Assembly: GCA_963575645.1 (NCBI GenBank)
Contig: OY754470.1
Location: 25,960,501-26,024,500 of the forward strand
Length of the DNA stretch: 64,000 bases
Direction: 5' to 3'
DNA from: Xanthostigma xanthostigma
Lineage: Eukaryota > Arthropoda > Insecta > Raphidioptera > Raphidiidae
This document shows positions 43,863 to 55,425 of this stretch, one piece after another. Position numbers and translations under genes: made by a program. Position 1 is the stretch's first letter; each line of letters begins with the position of its first letter. The notes under the pieces are model-generated. The model had not been told where the DNA came from and did not search any database. It was given only the letters and a program-made list of their open reading frames with translations.

Positions 43863-44784
43863 GTCACGTTTGAAAAATCAAAATAAGTTATGATGTTCTG
43901 TGTTTTTGGGAACATACAATATAGTGACTGCATATAGTTGTGAGGTAGAAGGTTGTACAATATGTTAAAACGTACTTTTTTCTAGAAGAAACAAAAAAAA
44001 AAGCTCATTGTTTAGAACATCTGAAGAATGGAAACATTTAGGTGTGGCTCTGTCAGTCACGCTCCGAAGGTGAGCGTCCTACTCGTGCCATCTTTTTTAA
44101 CCAGGACCGGGATTGTTTTTACTGGTTATCAGGAAAGACTTATGACAAAATATCTATGAAAGCATAAAATTGATGCTTTACATGCATGTCAAGTAACTCA
44201 TTCCGAACTAGTGTAGTAATGAAAAACAAAATAACCAATGCTACAGTAATTTTCATAAACTACCTAATAGAAGTGGCAACGTTAGAAGGCTACAAGGCAT
44301 GTCACAGAACTTTATTTTTATAAATTGTCATTATTTCAAAGTAAGTTAATTGCAATACAAAGTGCAGTTATGATTTTATTTTTTCGGATGTGAAGTAATT
44401 AAGTCTTTTTCGCCGGTCTCGTCAATTTCCGTGACAAAAAATTCTGCGTTACAGCGAGTTTAAAAAATCAATGTAATACAGCTCTGCATGATAAAAAACG
44501 ATCCATTCCTTGAAAATTTATTACGTTGGAGAATTTCAACTCAAATTACATATCGAGCAAGTTTACGATCATGTAAGTGTTTAAAAATACAAATATGGTG
44601 TACAAATCAACAATATATTACTGTCTAAGTTCGAAAGGATGCTGCATTTTTGTTTACAGTGAGAACAACATAAAACGTCGTATCAATATTAAAAAATTTG
44701 TATTTACTTACAACACTTTTATATGAATACTAACTGCCCGGTTCAGCTTCACCGGGATTTATAGATTGCCTATTAAAGATAGAC
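43863..44784. other. Non-coding stretch
   Basis: No gene supported. At 44738-44784 a repeat phrase (CTGCCCGGTTCAGCTTCACC) is shared with 25751. Confidence 0.35.
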
Positions 44785-44792
44785 ATATTAAG

Positions 44793-45325
44793 TAGTGATG
44801 TGCCGGATTGTTAAAAATGTATATCCGCGGATATGGATCTGAATACGGATATTTGGTTTCAAGTTCCGCGGATACGGATCTTAACTTTCTTAGAGTACGT
44901 GGCGGTAGATATTGCACATCGACCTTTGGAAAAAGACTGTCTGTTATGGGAAAAAGTCATTGACCTCTTTAAGAGTTAACTCTCATAACAGATTGTCTCT
45001 TTCCAAAGACGATGTGCAATATCTCATTATAAAGATAGTTTTTTAGTACCTTTGAGTTATGTAGTATGTACTATTGGTATGGTACTCACTACGATAAATG
45101 TTTGCAATATAAAGGTGCCAAATACGATTTTAATAAATAAAAAATAATCTGAATGGAATTTATCAGTTTTTCATTATTACCTAATCACCTATATATATAA
45201 AATTTCATCTATGAATTGAAAATTAATAAGGTAAAAGATCCGTAAAAGATCCGCTAAAAACTAACGGATACGGATCTTTTTTCTCCATCGGATATCCGCG
45301 GATATGGATATCCGGCACATCACTA
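44793..45325. mobile_element. hAT-type miniature element, perfect 8-bp duplication
   Basis: The ends TAGTGATGTGCCGGAT and (reverse) TAGTGATGTGCCGGATATCC bound 533 bp. The flanking 8-bp repeat ATATTAAG is exact (44785-44792, 45326-45333). Many GGATATCCGCGGATAT phrases lie near both ends. A hairpin in the left half has arms ATATTGCACATCG.CCTTTGGA around 44908-45025. A second copy in opposite orientation is at 51213-51718. Confidence 0.88.
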
Positions 45326-45333
45326 ATATTAAG

Positions 45334-47162
45334 CTGCCGCGAATTTTTTTAATGGAATAAAGCCGTATTTACCCAGCGTTGTCCGGGAATAACGCAGCCC
45401 CCTGTTATGAAAGCACAATGAGATATACCTACTCTAAAACCATCCTAAAATATTTTATCTCGGTATTCGTGGATGTCAAAAAGTCTCCCGTCAGGAGCAC
45501 TTGTAGCACGTCGTGTGAAGTTAGAAGTCGAATAACCTTAATTTGACAAGTTACTGGCTTATATTTTGTCAACATATAACATAGACGCGGGAGAAGAGGG
45601 AATACCTGTCTGCTTAGACAACATGTTACTATTTGTATAGAAGAATATGTCAAAAAATAACTTTGCGATAAAATAGTTGAATAAAACAACTGACAGCCAA
45701 ACAGTGATTTACCATGGAATGGTCGCATAATGCGGCCTGTTTTGTTTTACTTTACCGCACCAGAGCGTAATAGGTCACTTTACATGCACCTATTTTGATA
45801 GGGAACAAAATAATATACTATCCGTAAAATCATAATCGGCAACGGCTGTTTTTCTCGATCGCTGACTATAAAATACAACATCCATTCACCTTGTTGTGTA
45901 TACACGCTGAGTACAGAAGTGTTTACTGAAGAGTCTGTCGCTGCGTCTATGTGATTGTTTTTCTATCGAAACTCTCTCCTGCTGTCAGGACATCACGTTA
46001 CCTTTTCCCTTCCTATTCACTGGTCTACATATAGGATGATTTAGCAAAGTGCACTTTGCTCAAATGTAAACAATTGGATAAAATCTTTCACTGACTATGT
46101 AGCAGGTGGAAACCTATTTCTCTTTCTTTTATTTTTTAATGGGTCCCAACCCGCTGCATGTTGAGATTTTCCGACTTATTAAAGTGAAACTTATTCTATC
46201 GCCCCGAATTTTTCTGGCCGTCTGTTGCATGTCGCATTACAGGCGGCCGCGGAGTAGGGGTAAAGTGAAAGGCGCTGGGAGTAGGCGCTCGGTAGAGCAG
46301 CCAAGGCCAATATGGCGGCGCCCATGGTTAGCATCAGCTGACCGTGTAGTATGTATAACACATAGTCAGTCTGTCATGCGGGCAAGTGCTGTACAGTGTT
46401 TACATGTTTTTTTCGTGTATTCATGTGAATATTGTTGTTTATAATTAATCGTGATGGATAAGTGTCTACAATCCAACGCCTACAATCCAATAAAAGTTTC
46501 ACTTGCGTCGTGGTTTCTTAAAACCACACAACTGTTTTTTTACTCTTTTTATAGCTATTAATTTCATTTTCATGCAGTCGGATTTCTTGTTTTTAATTTT
46601 TATTTTCTTCCTTTAGTTAGTCATTTCTACACAACTTTCAGGTTGTAAAATAAGGCTGTAAAATAATCTAAACATCATCTTGATTTTAAAAGATCTATTC
46701 AATGATATGCCGCTCAATATGATACGCCATTTTGCATTTTACGGTCGCCATTTTGATTGTTATAGAGCCTATAACCATCAAACAGCTTATAGGCGAATCG
46801 ATGAAGACCTCATTTATTAAAATCCATTCAGCCGTTGGGATGCTTCGAGGGTATAAAGAATGCATGAAATGAAAGTAGAATTTTTATTTTCATAGATAAT
46901 AACCTGCAATTTAATTATCGACAAAAAATAACACGGAATGGGGATACTTTTGTAAGTCCTTGCGTATTTTAGGAATTTAGAGTGTTTTCAAACCAATTTC
47001 CCAAGAATATCAAGGAAATCGGTTCCTGCAACCGTCGCCGTTGCATAAAATAAGCGCCTTCAAATATTTTGTCATTACAAGCCATCAAATATTTAACTTA
47101 AGTACGTAAGAACTTTTAGAACACTCTCTATACGATACGAGTGTCTGTTTATGTTCAATATA
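45334..47162. other. Non-coding stretch with a GC-rich patch
   Basis: No gene supported. At 46230-46340 the sequence is unusually GC-rich (GGCGGCCGCGGAGTAGGGGT, AATATGGCGGCGCCCATGG), unlike its surroundings. It might be a host regulatory element or exon, but neither splice sites nor a conserved protein can be shown. Confidence 0.3.
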
Positions 47163-47170
47163 ATTTAAAT

Positions 47171-48098
47171 CAGCGATTCCCAAACGTTTTTCACTAATGA
47201 CCCCATTAGCAAAATCGTCGCGGTCTCCTACTGATATAAAACAATAGTAATTAACAAATTTAATTTTCTGAAGTGTAAAAAATGTCAAATTGTAACAGTT
47301 CAATTTTACGTAAGTTTCACTTCCGTAGAGTGTAGTGTAAATATATCACTGTTTAAAGGACGGTGTTCATATAATTCGGCCGTAGTTGGTCGAACTCACT
47401 TGAATGAATGAATTAGGGGTTGTGGCTAATAGCCCATTAATGCACGTCATCCTATAAGAATTTTTGTGCTCCCCCTTATCCTGAATCTAGCCGTCCAATA
47501 GTCTCGATTTTCTCATGAGCTCCAGATTATCCTGTGGAATTACTCCGTTCTCATCAATGTATCCAAAGATAGTTGTTCTCCTGTAAGCTAGGGCATTGCA
47601 TTCGAACAGTAGACGATTAGCTGTTTCGTCCTCCATTTCGCCCAATCTACACTGTGTCGATTCCTGAAGTGTCCCGATCATGTGTACGTGTTTCCTCGTG
47701 GTTTTGAAGGACCCACAATCATCTTTTTCTCATGTGCGTTTCCTGGATTCAAGCTCCAATCAGAGATTTGCTGATTGTGAGTCTGTTGAATATTCGTACA
47801 AGTAATTCCACAAATCGGTTCTGGTTCAATGAATTTTACAGCGGTTCCTTGCCTACCAAGGCTATCTGCTATCTCTGCCCCGGATTCCTTCATGATTTGG
47901 TTCCCACATTAAACAAACTTTGATCTTCGTTCCCAGGTCATTAAGTCAATTCCAGACCAGCTCAGAGTTGAATTTGTGGGATTGCAATGATTTAATAGCC
48001 GCCTGGCTGTCATAAAAAAGCTTTGTCTACTTATACCAGAGATGAACACGCGTAACCCCTTAAACAGGGGTCCGCAGACACCAGTTTAGGAAACGCTG
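47171..48098. mobile_element. hAT-type element carrying a non-LTR fragment
   Basis: The ends CAGCGATTCCCAAACGTTTTT and (reverse) CAGCGTTTCCTAAACTGG match the CAGCGGTTCCCAAACTTTT type of hAT end. The flanks ATTTAAAT and GTTTAAAT (47163-47170, 48099-48106) agree at 7 of 8 bases. Inside is an inverted fragment of a non-LTR retrotransposon, most easily read as a later insertion into this element. Confidence 0.75.
47455..48030 (-). pseudogene. Non-LTR retrotransposon RNase H remnant
   Basis: Reading the minus strand in two or three frames gives pieces in the right order: DSQAAIKSL, then a degraded LMWEPNHE, AEIADSLGRQGTA, EPEPICGIT and, after a frameshift, the cysteine-type tail CRLGEMEDETANRLLFECNA. 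This order (DSQAA, WVPGH, GNEIADELARKG, C...EET..H.LFEC) is that of RNase H plus the C-terminal region of I/Jockey/R1-type elements. Several frame breaks show it is dead. No reverse transcriptase part remains. Confidence 0.75.
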
Positions 48099-48106
48099 GT
48101 TTAAAT

Positions 48107-50029
48107 TAAACGGTTTGTGTACCTCTTCATGTTGTGTATTGTGAAATAATCGAATAAATCTTACATAATAATAACACGGCTTCATTCTTCTCGTAGGGAA
48201 TGTTTATTCTTCAACATTGTACACAAATATGTAAACAAAACTGGAAAATATACATATTTAAGTTATAAAAAAAATGTTTACCTACGGAGTTATTATTTAT
48301 ATATTCTTAACAGGTCTCTGTATACCGCGTGATATTTTCAAAACTGTCAATAATAGAAATGCTAAGTAGACAATGCATACAGGGCTCGTAACGCAACTAG
48401 AAAGAGAGGATTAAAGTCGGGGTATATATCCACCACTCTCGTGTGAAAAGTCTTCTCTTCTGCAATCACATTTTGTTCGAAGAATGATTACATTCTTCGT
48501 CTCATCTCACAAACCACAGAATTTCATCACAATCACTTTTATCAAACAATATTTAAAATTTTTTGCTAGGTATTATATTTACTGTAATTGTCTTTTCATT
48601 AAGGGGGGCACCTAGTGTAAAAGCTGAAAAAAAACGCATATTTCAAACATTTTATTTTTAGACTCACTATATTTTTATGATATTTTAACGAATTAAACCT
48701 TATAGAACATCTTAAAAAAATTGTATTATTTTTTTCGGTAAACAAGCATTTCTATCAAACGCGTTGCAATTGGGATGGCTAATTTGTGGGCGTAATTACT
48801 GCCCTTAGAATAAACCTGGAACATCCATTCAAAAAATTTCTTGTTAAAAATAATCAGAAATCGTAGTTAAACCTATAAAATATATATTACTTCGGATTAT
48901 TATGTAAAATATTATGCCTTTTTTATTTTTAAATATTTTTTAATATGTCAAATTGTAATGTATTCTTATTATGTATGACGATTTTATACCAGCTTATGGT
49001 CTCAAAGAAATAAAGTTATTATTATTATTATAAAAAATTGAAAAGAAGTATTTAATTTGAAATTTGAAAAAAAACGTCGATTTTTCGCATAAAATGTTGA
49101 CCTCTAAACATTTATAGCAATAATTTACCAAACGAGTTACGAATAAAAGTTGTTTCTTATATCTGGTAGCAATATCAGCCCAAAATCTTTAATAGTTTTT
49201 TAGATATGACGCCCACAAACTTCGAAAATGATGTTTTGAGAAAAACGCGTTTAAAAAAAAATCAGGTTTGATAGTGAACAAATTTGTAATGATCAATTAT
49301 TATCTTAACTATTATCGTAACGAATATCGTTTTGAAATTTTGTAGGCATATTCTACATTATATTTCGAACATTTTTAAGCAAAAAAATAATAAATATTTT
49401 TGAGCTGTTAGGTGCTTCAAGAATGTAAAGATTCTATCCCTAACATGCGTGTAAATATATTTAGAAGTACATATCGCGTTATAATAGAAACGTTTGTAGC
49501 TATTAAAATTCGAATGAAAACTACAATTTCCCATTTGAAACTACGTATTTATATTAAAAGATACATAAAACATGAGTTATCCGTTTTATAATCATTTGAA
49601 AAATAATCCCATTTCAATTTCCGTAAATCATCCAATACACAGTTTTATTTTTATAATAATAATAATATATATTTTTACGGTACGAGTTTTAATATCAATA
49701 AAATATATTGCTAGAACTGTAGAAATTTATTATCACTATAAAAAGTATAAATTACAACTAGGTATTCGTAACGAGGTTTCATCATGATTAAAATCGATAT
49801 AAACTGTACACGAATACAGTATTCTAATTTTTTTATCACGTTGCTGTTGGTATTTTTCCAAAATTGAAGGTCAGAAGTGTATTCAGGCCTTAAGCTCTAA
49901 ACTAGAGGGATGCGCTTCAAGTTTTTAATATCCATGACTATACTTATTAAAAATTGTGTTATTATTTTTTCAATACTTGATAATTAAAAACTTGAAGCGA
50001 TTTTTTGTCAAAAACCAATTAGAAACTAA
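48107..50029. other. Long AT-rich non-coding stretch
   Basis: No gene or repeat recognised. Short frames are without motifs. Confidence 0.35.
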
Positions 50030-50323
50030 TTATTAATTAATTTTTATATTTTTTAGATCAGTTCTGAAGAAAATCCAAATCCGGACCGAAACGTTAATGT
50101 AATGATTTTATATATTTTTTGTTAATATATTTGTCTGAAAAATTGGTCGATAATTTTATTTATTGAAGAGGTCTAATCAGACGTTGATCAAAGATTTTTA
50201 TATTTTTTAGATCAGTTCTGAAGAAGATCCAAATCCGGTCCGAAACGTTAATGTATTGATTTTATATATTTTTTGTTAATATATTTGTCTGAAAAATTGG
50301 TCGATAATTTTATTTATTGAAAT
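50030..50323 (+). repeat. Tandem pair of 154-bp Penelope-like units with hammerhead-like cores
   Basis: Two directly repeated units lie head to tail. Cores CTGAAGA start at 50064 and 50218, exactly 154 bases apart, and each is followed by a TCC...GG(A/T)CC stem and GAAACGTTAATG. Each unit continues TTTTTTGTTAATATATTTGT, CTGAAAAATTGGTCGATAAT and TTTATTTATTGAA. Between them GAGGTCTAATCAGACGTTGA joins the end of unit 1 to the start of unit 2. Stem pairing is imperfect in both, while the consensus over all copies (GGTCC/GGACC) is perfect. Tandem short units with hammerheads are what animal retrozymes look like. Confidence 0.7.
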
Positions 50324-51067
50324 GTATCATTTAAACTTCCCCTCTATCCGAAATTATTCGAAACTATTATATCGGATTCGGTTACGGTTACGGCTAGATT
50401 TTTATATCGGATATCCGATAGTTTCGGATACAGTTACGGTGATCCCAAGCATCTCTACTCTAAAAAATTTTAAACTTATTTACCTACTCGTATTTCTTAA
50501 ATTCTTAAAATAATTTATTTTTATCGTTGTAAATTTTACTTTATTATATTTCGTAAAAAAAATCAAAATTCAAAGTTCGACTTTTTCGCGCTCGACAAAA
50601 AAGGTAACTAATTTGCAATTACGTATTTACAAAAAAAAAAACATAACAATTTTGTTAAATAAACGAGCCCTATTATCCGTCTCTAATTAAAAATTATGAA
50701 AATAGCATTTGACTTTAATATGCCATGCGGGATTACTTTTAATTATATGAACAACAAAATCCTATTTTAAACTGGAACCGGCGTGTGGTGGTCCTGGCGA
50801 GTATTAAAATTTTCAAAGTGTATCTGTTTCATTGTTGAAAACAGTAAGCAGTGACCAGTGAGCGAGCGATTAGTGGTCGTTTCGAGGTCGGGCGGATGTG
50901 TCCACATTTCACAAAGGACCGGCGGCTACGGTGGGGGAGGAGGAGTGCAGTCGAATTTACGCAAACTCATCCCTTGACTACAGGTAGCCTTAACTAACGA
51001 CTAATATATGGACACCATTGATTCCCGAACCGCGGAATGTGTTTACTGTTATATAGACCATAATTTT
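50324..51067. other. Non-coding stretch with repeat end and GC-rich patch
   Basis: At 50380-50455 the phrase GGATATCCGATAGTTTCGGA, GTTACGGTGATCCCAAGCAT looks like the end of a hAT-like element. At 50770-50960 the sequence is GC-rich (GACCGGCGGCTACGGTGGGG) and could be a host promoter or exon, but nothing proves it. Confidence 0.3.
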
Positions 51068-51950
51068 TTTTACTATTCAACACAAGTGGGGAAATGGTGG
51101 ATACTAATTGAGATCAAAATTCACTTTTCAAAATTTTACAATATTTTTTTGTTTTTAGGTCCCCCGAATCCAAAAAATAATATATTTTCGGAAAAAGTCT
51201 ATGCGTCTGAACTAGTGATGATATCCGTATCCGTATCCGTGGATATCCGAGGGAGAATAAAAATCCGTATCCGTTATAGTTTTTGGTAATTTTCAATTCA
51301 TAGATGAAATTTTATATATATAGGTGATTACGTAATAATTAAAAACTGTTTAAATTCCATTCAGATTATTTTTTATTTTTTAAAATCGTATTTGGCACCC
51401 TTATATTGCAAACATTTATCGTAGTGAGTACCATACCAATAGTACATAACTCAAAGGTACTAAAAAACTATCTTTATAATGAGATATTGCACATCGATCT
51501 TTGGAAAGAGACAATCTGTTATGAGAGTTAACTCTTAAAGAGGTCAATAACTTTTTCCCATAACAGATAGTCTCTTTCCAAAGGTCGATGTGCAATATTT
51601 ACCGCCGCGTACTCTAAGAAAGTTAAGATCCGTATCCGTATCCGCGGAACTTGAAACCAAATATCCGTATTCAGATCCGTATCCGCGGATATACATTTTT
51701 AACGATCCGGCATAACTAGTCTCTATGTGAACACGATACAGGTCAAACGGATGAGCGGATTGAATCCAAACTTTGGGAGTATGTATGATATGCAAATATG
51801 AAGCGTATTATTGTTTTTGGGGAAAATCGGCGCGTGCGCAAAAAAAATACCTATATGCTATAACGTTGTTTTTTATATAATAAATATATTTTTCATAACG
51901 GTGTACTATTCTATTTATTCTTTCAAAAAATTTGAACTAAAAAAAATGTG
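51068..51950 (-). repeat. Dispersed repeat X, copy 3, split by a hAT element
   Basis: The left piece (51068-51212) is the reverse of the X terminus: CACAAGTGGGGAAATGGTGG, ATCAAAATTCACTTTTCAAA. The right piece (51719-51950) resumes with GAACACGATACAGGTCAAAC, GGATGAGCGGATTGAATCC and GGGGAAAATCGGCGCGTGCG. The copy then stops short of the other end. Confidence 0.65.
51213..51718 (-). mobile_element. hAT-type miniature element inside repeat X
   Basis: This is a copy of 44793-45325 in opposite orientation. It starts TAGTGATGATATCCGTATCC and ends GATCCGGCATAACTA; inner phrases such as GTGAGTACCATACCAATAGT are shared. The flanks GTCTGAAC and GTCTCTAT only partly agree. Host X sequence continues on both sides, so it is a later insertion. 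Confidence 0.75.
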
Positions 51951-52724
51951 AGCCGTCGTGCGAAATTCTAGTAACTACATTAAAAGCATCAACAAACGCC
52001 ATGTTCGCCACTCCAACACACACACACAACAAGCACTAACACACAACTGTCCAACGCAAATGAAACGTAACACGTCTCACGAAGAGCGTCGCGCCAATTG
52101 CACGGTTTTACTTCCAATCAAACGCGCTATATAGATGTTTCACATCAAAAAGCGGTATCGAAATTCTTGTGTGTGTCCGGAATACGCAAATATTCAATAC
52201 GTTGACGCTATAATGATTAGTTGTTGAACGTTTATAATCTATGCTCTTCATCCCAGCTCTGAATTTATAATCGCATGCGAGATACGTTGCCAGAGGACTA
52301 TAACGACAGTGACATTAAAATCCATGTAGCGATTTCAAGTTAGCAAGGGTAACCTTGTAGAGGTCACTTGGAAAGCGGACAACTAACTTGACCGGAAGGA
52401 CAGCTATACGTATAACGTTCACTTACATAATGTATGGAGAGGTCGGGAATCAGGATTGATCCTTGTGTTTATCCTTCATGTACGTACCTACTGTCGGGAT
52501 AACTTAGGTTACAGAACAACAACTCATACATAATGATATAATCTATAATCCTGGAAGAATAAATGCATACACCGTAACGAAAACAAATCATCGACTATTA
52601 ATAAAAATTAAATTAAATTAACAAAATGTAATTAAACATTGAACGGCTGTTTCTCTCTTATTTGTGAGTTTCGATAGAAAAGTTACTTCAAATATTTGTT
52701 CGTCTATTTGATTTCTACACGCTA
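51951..52724. other. Non-coding stretch
   Basis: Nothing supported. Confidence 0.35.
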
Positions 52725-53486
52725 TTAAAAAATTACAGCCAATTGGGCGACGGGACCATTCCAACTACAAAAATGTTGGCATTTGATTATAATAAAGAAA
52801 ATAAAATTTCTGATATCGTGTGAGGTGACGCGGGTAATGGCTAGTATTCAATATGATATTTTCTATTCGTTGCCATGGTTACCTACATAATATGTTCCAC
52901 GTCATGTAAAAATTAATCAAAGCATGCTAAACTAGTTTATTTCTGACAGATCCAAAAAACAAAAACCGTCTGATTTTTTTTTATTTTCAAAATATTTCCG
53001 AAACTATAAAGTTTAGAAAAAAAAATTGTAACGAAACTTTCTTGAAAAAATAAATAGAATAATAATCCGTTATGAAAAGTATACCATTATTCAAATCTTT
53101 GATTAACGTCTGGTTAGAACTCTTCAAACGTTAATGTATTAATTATATTTTGTTAATATGTCTGAAAAATTGGTCGATAATTTTATTTATTGAAGTATAC
53201 CATTATTATATAAAAAACACCGTTATAGCATGTATCTCTTCAGCGCATGCGCCGATTTTCCCCAAAAACAATAGGGCTCTTCATATTTGCATATCAAACA
53301 TCCTCCCAAAATTTGGTTTCAATCCGCTCATCCGTTTGACCTGTATCGTGTTCACAGACTAACAGACGCACAGAGTTTTTTCAAAAATATGTTTTTTGGA
53401 TTCGGGGGACCTCAAAACGGAAAGAAATTGTAAAATTTTTGACCTTAACTAGTACCATTCCCCACTTGTGGGTTGGAGTGGTAAAA
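52725..53486 (+). repeat. Dispersed repeat X, copy 4, with a Penelope-like insertion
   Basis: It starts ATTAAAAAATTACAGCCAAT, TGGGCGACGGGACCATTCCA and ends CCCCACTTGTGGGTTGGAGTG. It is colinear with 27360-27992 except for the 102-bp insertion at 53092-53193 and its duplicated target. Confidence 0.7.
53092..53193 (+). mobile_element. Penelope-like insertion with 14-bp target duplication
   Basis: The exact direct repeat AGTATACCATTATT (53078-53091 and 53194-53207) flanks 102 bp. The insertion begins with the reverse complement of the inter-unit sequence seen at 50173-50195 (TTGATTAACGTCTGGTTAGA) and then switches to the forward family text, AAACGTTAATGTATTAATTA, ATTGGTCGATAATTTTATTTA. It is thus 5'-truncated with an inverted leading piece. 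Confidence 0.85.
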
Positions 53487-54444
53487 GAAGAATCAACTTA
53501 AAAACCATACTGTATAATTTTACTTATAAAAACATAGAAGATTCCATAATTTTTATTATTTAAGTGTTGTAAAAGCGGTGACATACGTTTAAAAACATTA
53601 CGTAACAAAAGAACAAACTGTTTTAAAATTATAATAATTACATTAAAATGCGAGTTTAAAAGTACCTTAAAACAAATGAGGAACGGAATAAACAATTGAA
53701 CAAATACTTCATGGAGAGATTTTTATCAATAGAAGTCACCCGGTATATATGCCGAGTCATCCACCGATGTTGTTTTGTCTGTTTCATTCAAGGAAACATG
53801 TGTACGCGTCGACAGGGCCCAGAACAACTGAATATGTAAATGTCTCATTTGTTTTGTTTCTGGACAAATAACTTTATTTGTATTTTGTTGTTATTCCCCC
53901 TGAAATCGATAAGTGTGTTGGCAGTTCTCATGAATACATACGGACTGCATAGAAACTTCTGAAGCCGACACCAAATGAATTGCTTTTTTTCACTAAAAAA
54001 TAAACATATAAAAAAATATTTCGACTGCCAATGGTTTCGCTTAAGTTTTATAAACGTTTGTCTACTTCGTACATCCCTCAAACTGGCATTTCATTTTATA
54101 AGTTATCGATTTAAAACGTTCAATCAAATATTTGCGATATCTATTAGATGCTGGAAAATGACTTATTAAAGAAAACAGTCAAAATAATCAATATATATTT
54201 TTACTTTCAACTTAACCTTGAATTTTATTTTTGAAACACAAAATATTTTTTAGTGTGTTGGCGTTGGGCTTATTTAGTGTGTAATTAAGGTATACCTATT
54301 CAATGAAAAACTAAAATTAACATTTACAGAATTTTGGAAAATCCTGATCCATTGAAATGGATAACAAGTCAAAAACATTTTTTTTACCGTAATCTGCACT
54401 AGCCTAGGATGTTTATTTACTTTTTAAATGTAATTAGTAAAAAT
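53487..54444. other. Non-coding stretch
   Basis: Nothing supported. Confidence 0.35.
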
Positions 54445-54622
54445 AAACAATAAAGAATAGTTACTTCTTACCACAACAGTTTTATTAGCGGATGTACATT
54501 TCGCGAGCTATGCTCTCATCTTCACAGTTTTTGGTTTGTTGAAGATGAGAACATAGCTCCCGAAATGTACATCCGCTAATAAAACCGTTGTGGTAAGAAG
54601 TAACTATTCTTTATTTTTGTTT
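54445..54622. repeat. Imperfect 178-bp palindrome, copy 2
   Basis: Arms AAAGAATAGTTACTTCTTAC, CACAACAGTTTTATTAGCGG and ATGTACATTTCGCGAGCTAT are complemented on the right side with a few mismatches, around CACAGTTTTTGGTTTG. It is a diverged copy of 14512-14710. Both share the CACTGTGGT... flank, which lies left of the first and right of the second, so the copies sit in opposite orientation. Confidence 0.8.
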
Positions 54623-55425
54623 CAACCACAGTGCTCTTAATATTTGTATATATATAATTAGTAAAGTTAACATCATAAAATTAATCCGCACAAGAAAAAT
54701 GAATTGCATAATGATAATACGAAGTTATACTAAGTAATACATAATTAATCAGAATGTACACTTTAACGAGCTTTGCGTGAATCCATGACTGTTGGTCAAC
54801 ACTTGACTCGATATTTCTACCTACTCACATAGTATTTCTTTGTTTTGTTTGGCATGCCAATATCTCAAGATCAATCGCCAAATTTGCCTCACGTAACGCC
54901 CCCTTAAATGAACCTGGACACATGATTAGATTTTTTGATAAAAAAAAATAACCGTTCTTCTCATCCCTAGTGCGGGGTGATGGACCACAATTATACTGGG
55001 ACAGAGAGAGTATCGTCGACTTCAAACACAATGACGGTACAGGGCAAGCGCGGACAGCGTACACAATTACAGGCTATTAACGTTAAACGGAAGCACGACC
55101 AAGCAATGTTGACAAAGAACTCGGTTTCGGGACAAAAGTGTGGATTAATGACCGTCCGCCGAATCTACCGACAGACGGACAGATCGCCAGGGACCATTAG
55201 TAAATGAAAAAAAGCTGCAAGGTACGTTATTTTTAAACGCTTCAATGTTTTTAATGCATCCGCTGTATTTAAAACAAGCTCCAAACAAAATAAAACTTTG
55301 TTTAATTCTATTAATTAAATATAGGTACATATTAGCAGCTTCCAATAATAATGGTCGATTTAATCGTAAATCTTATCAAAACTCTGGTTGCGGTCGGCAA
55401 AATGGATTTGTGATTTCATTATATA
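54623..55425. other. Non-coding stretch
   Basis: Nothing supported; overlapping short frames lack motifs. Confidence 0.35.

Noticed and set aside
46106-46444. A 112-codon frame crossing the GC-rich patch
   Set aside because: The translation is basic and low in structure with no recognised family; more likely a chance effect of composition.
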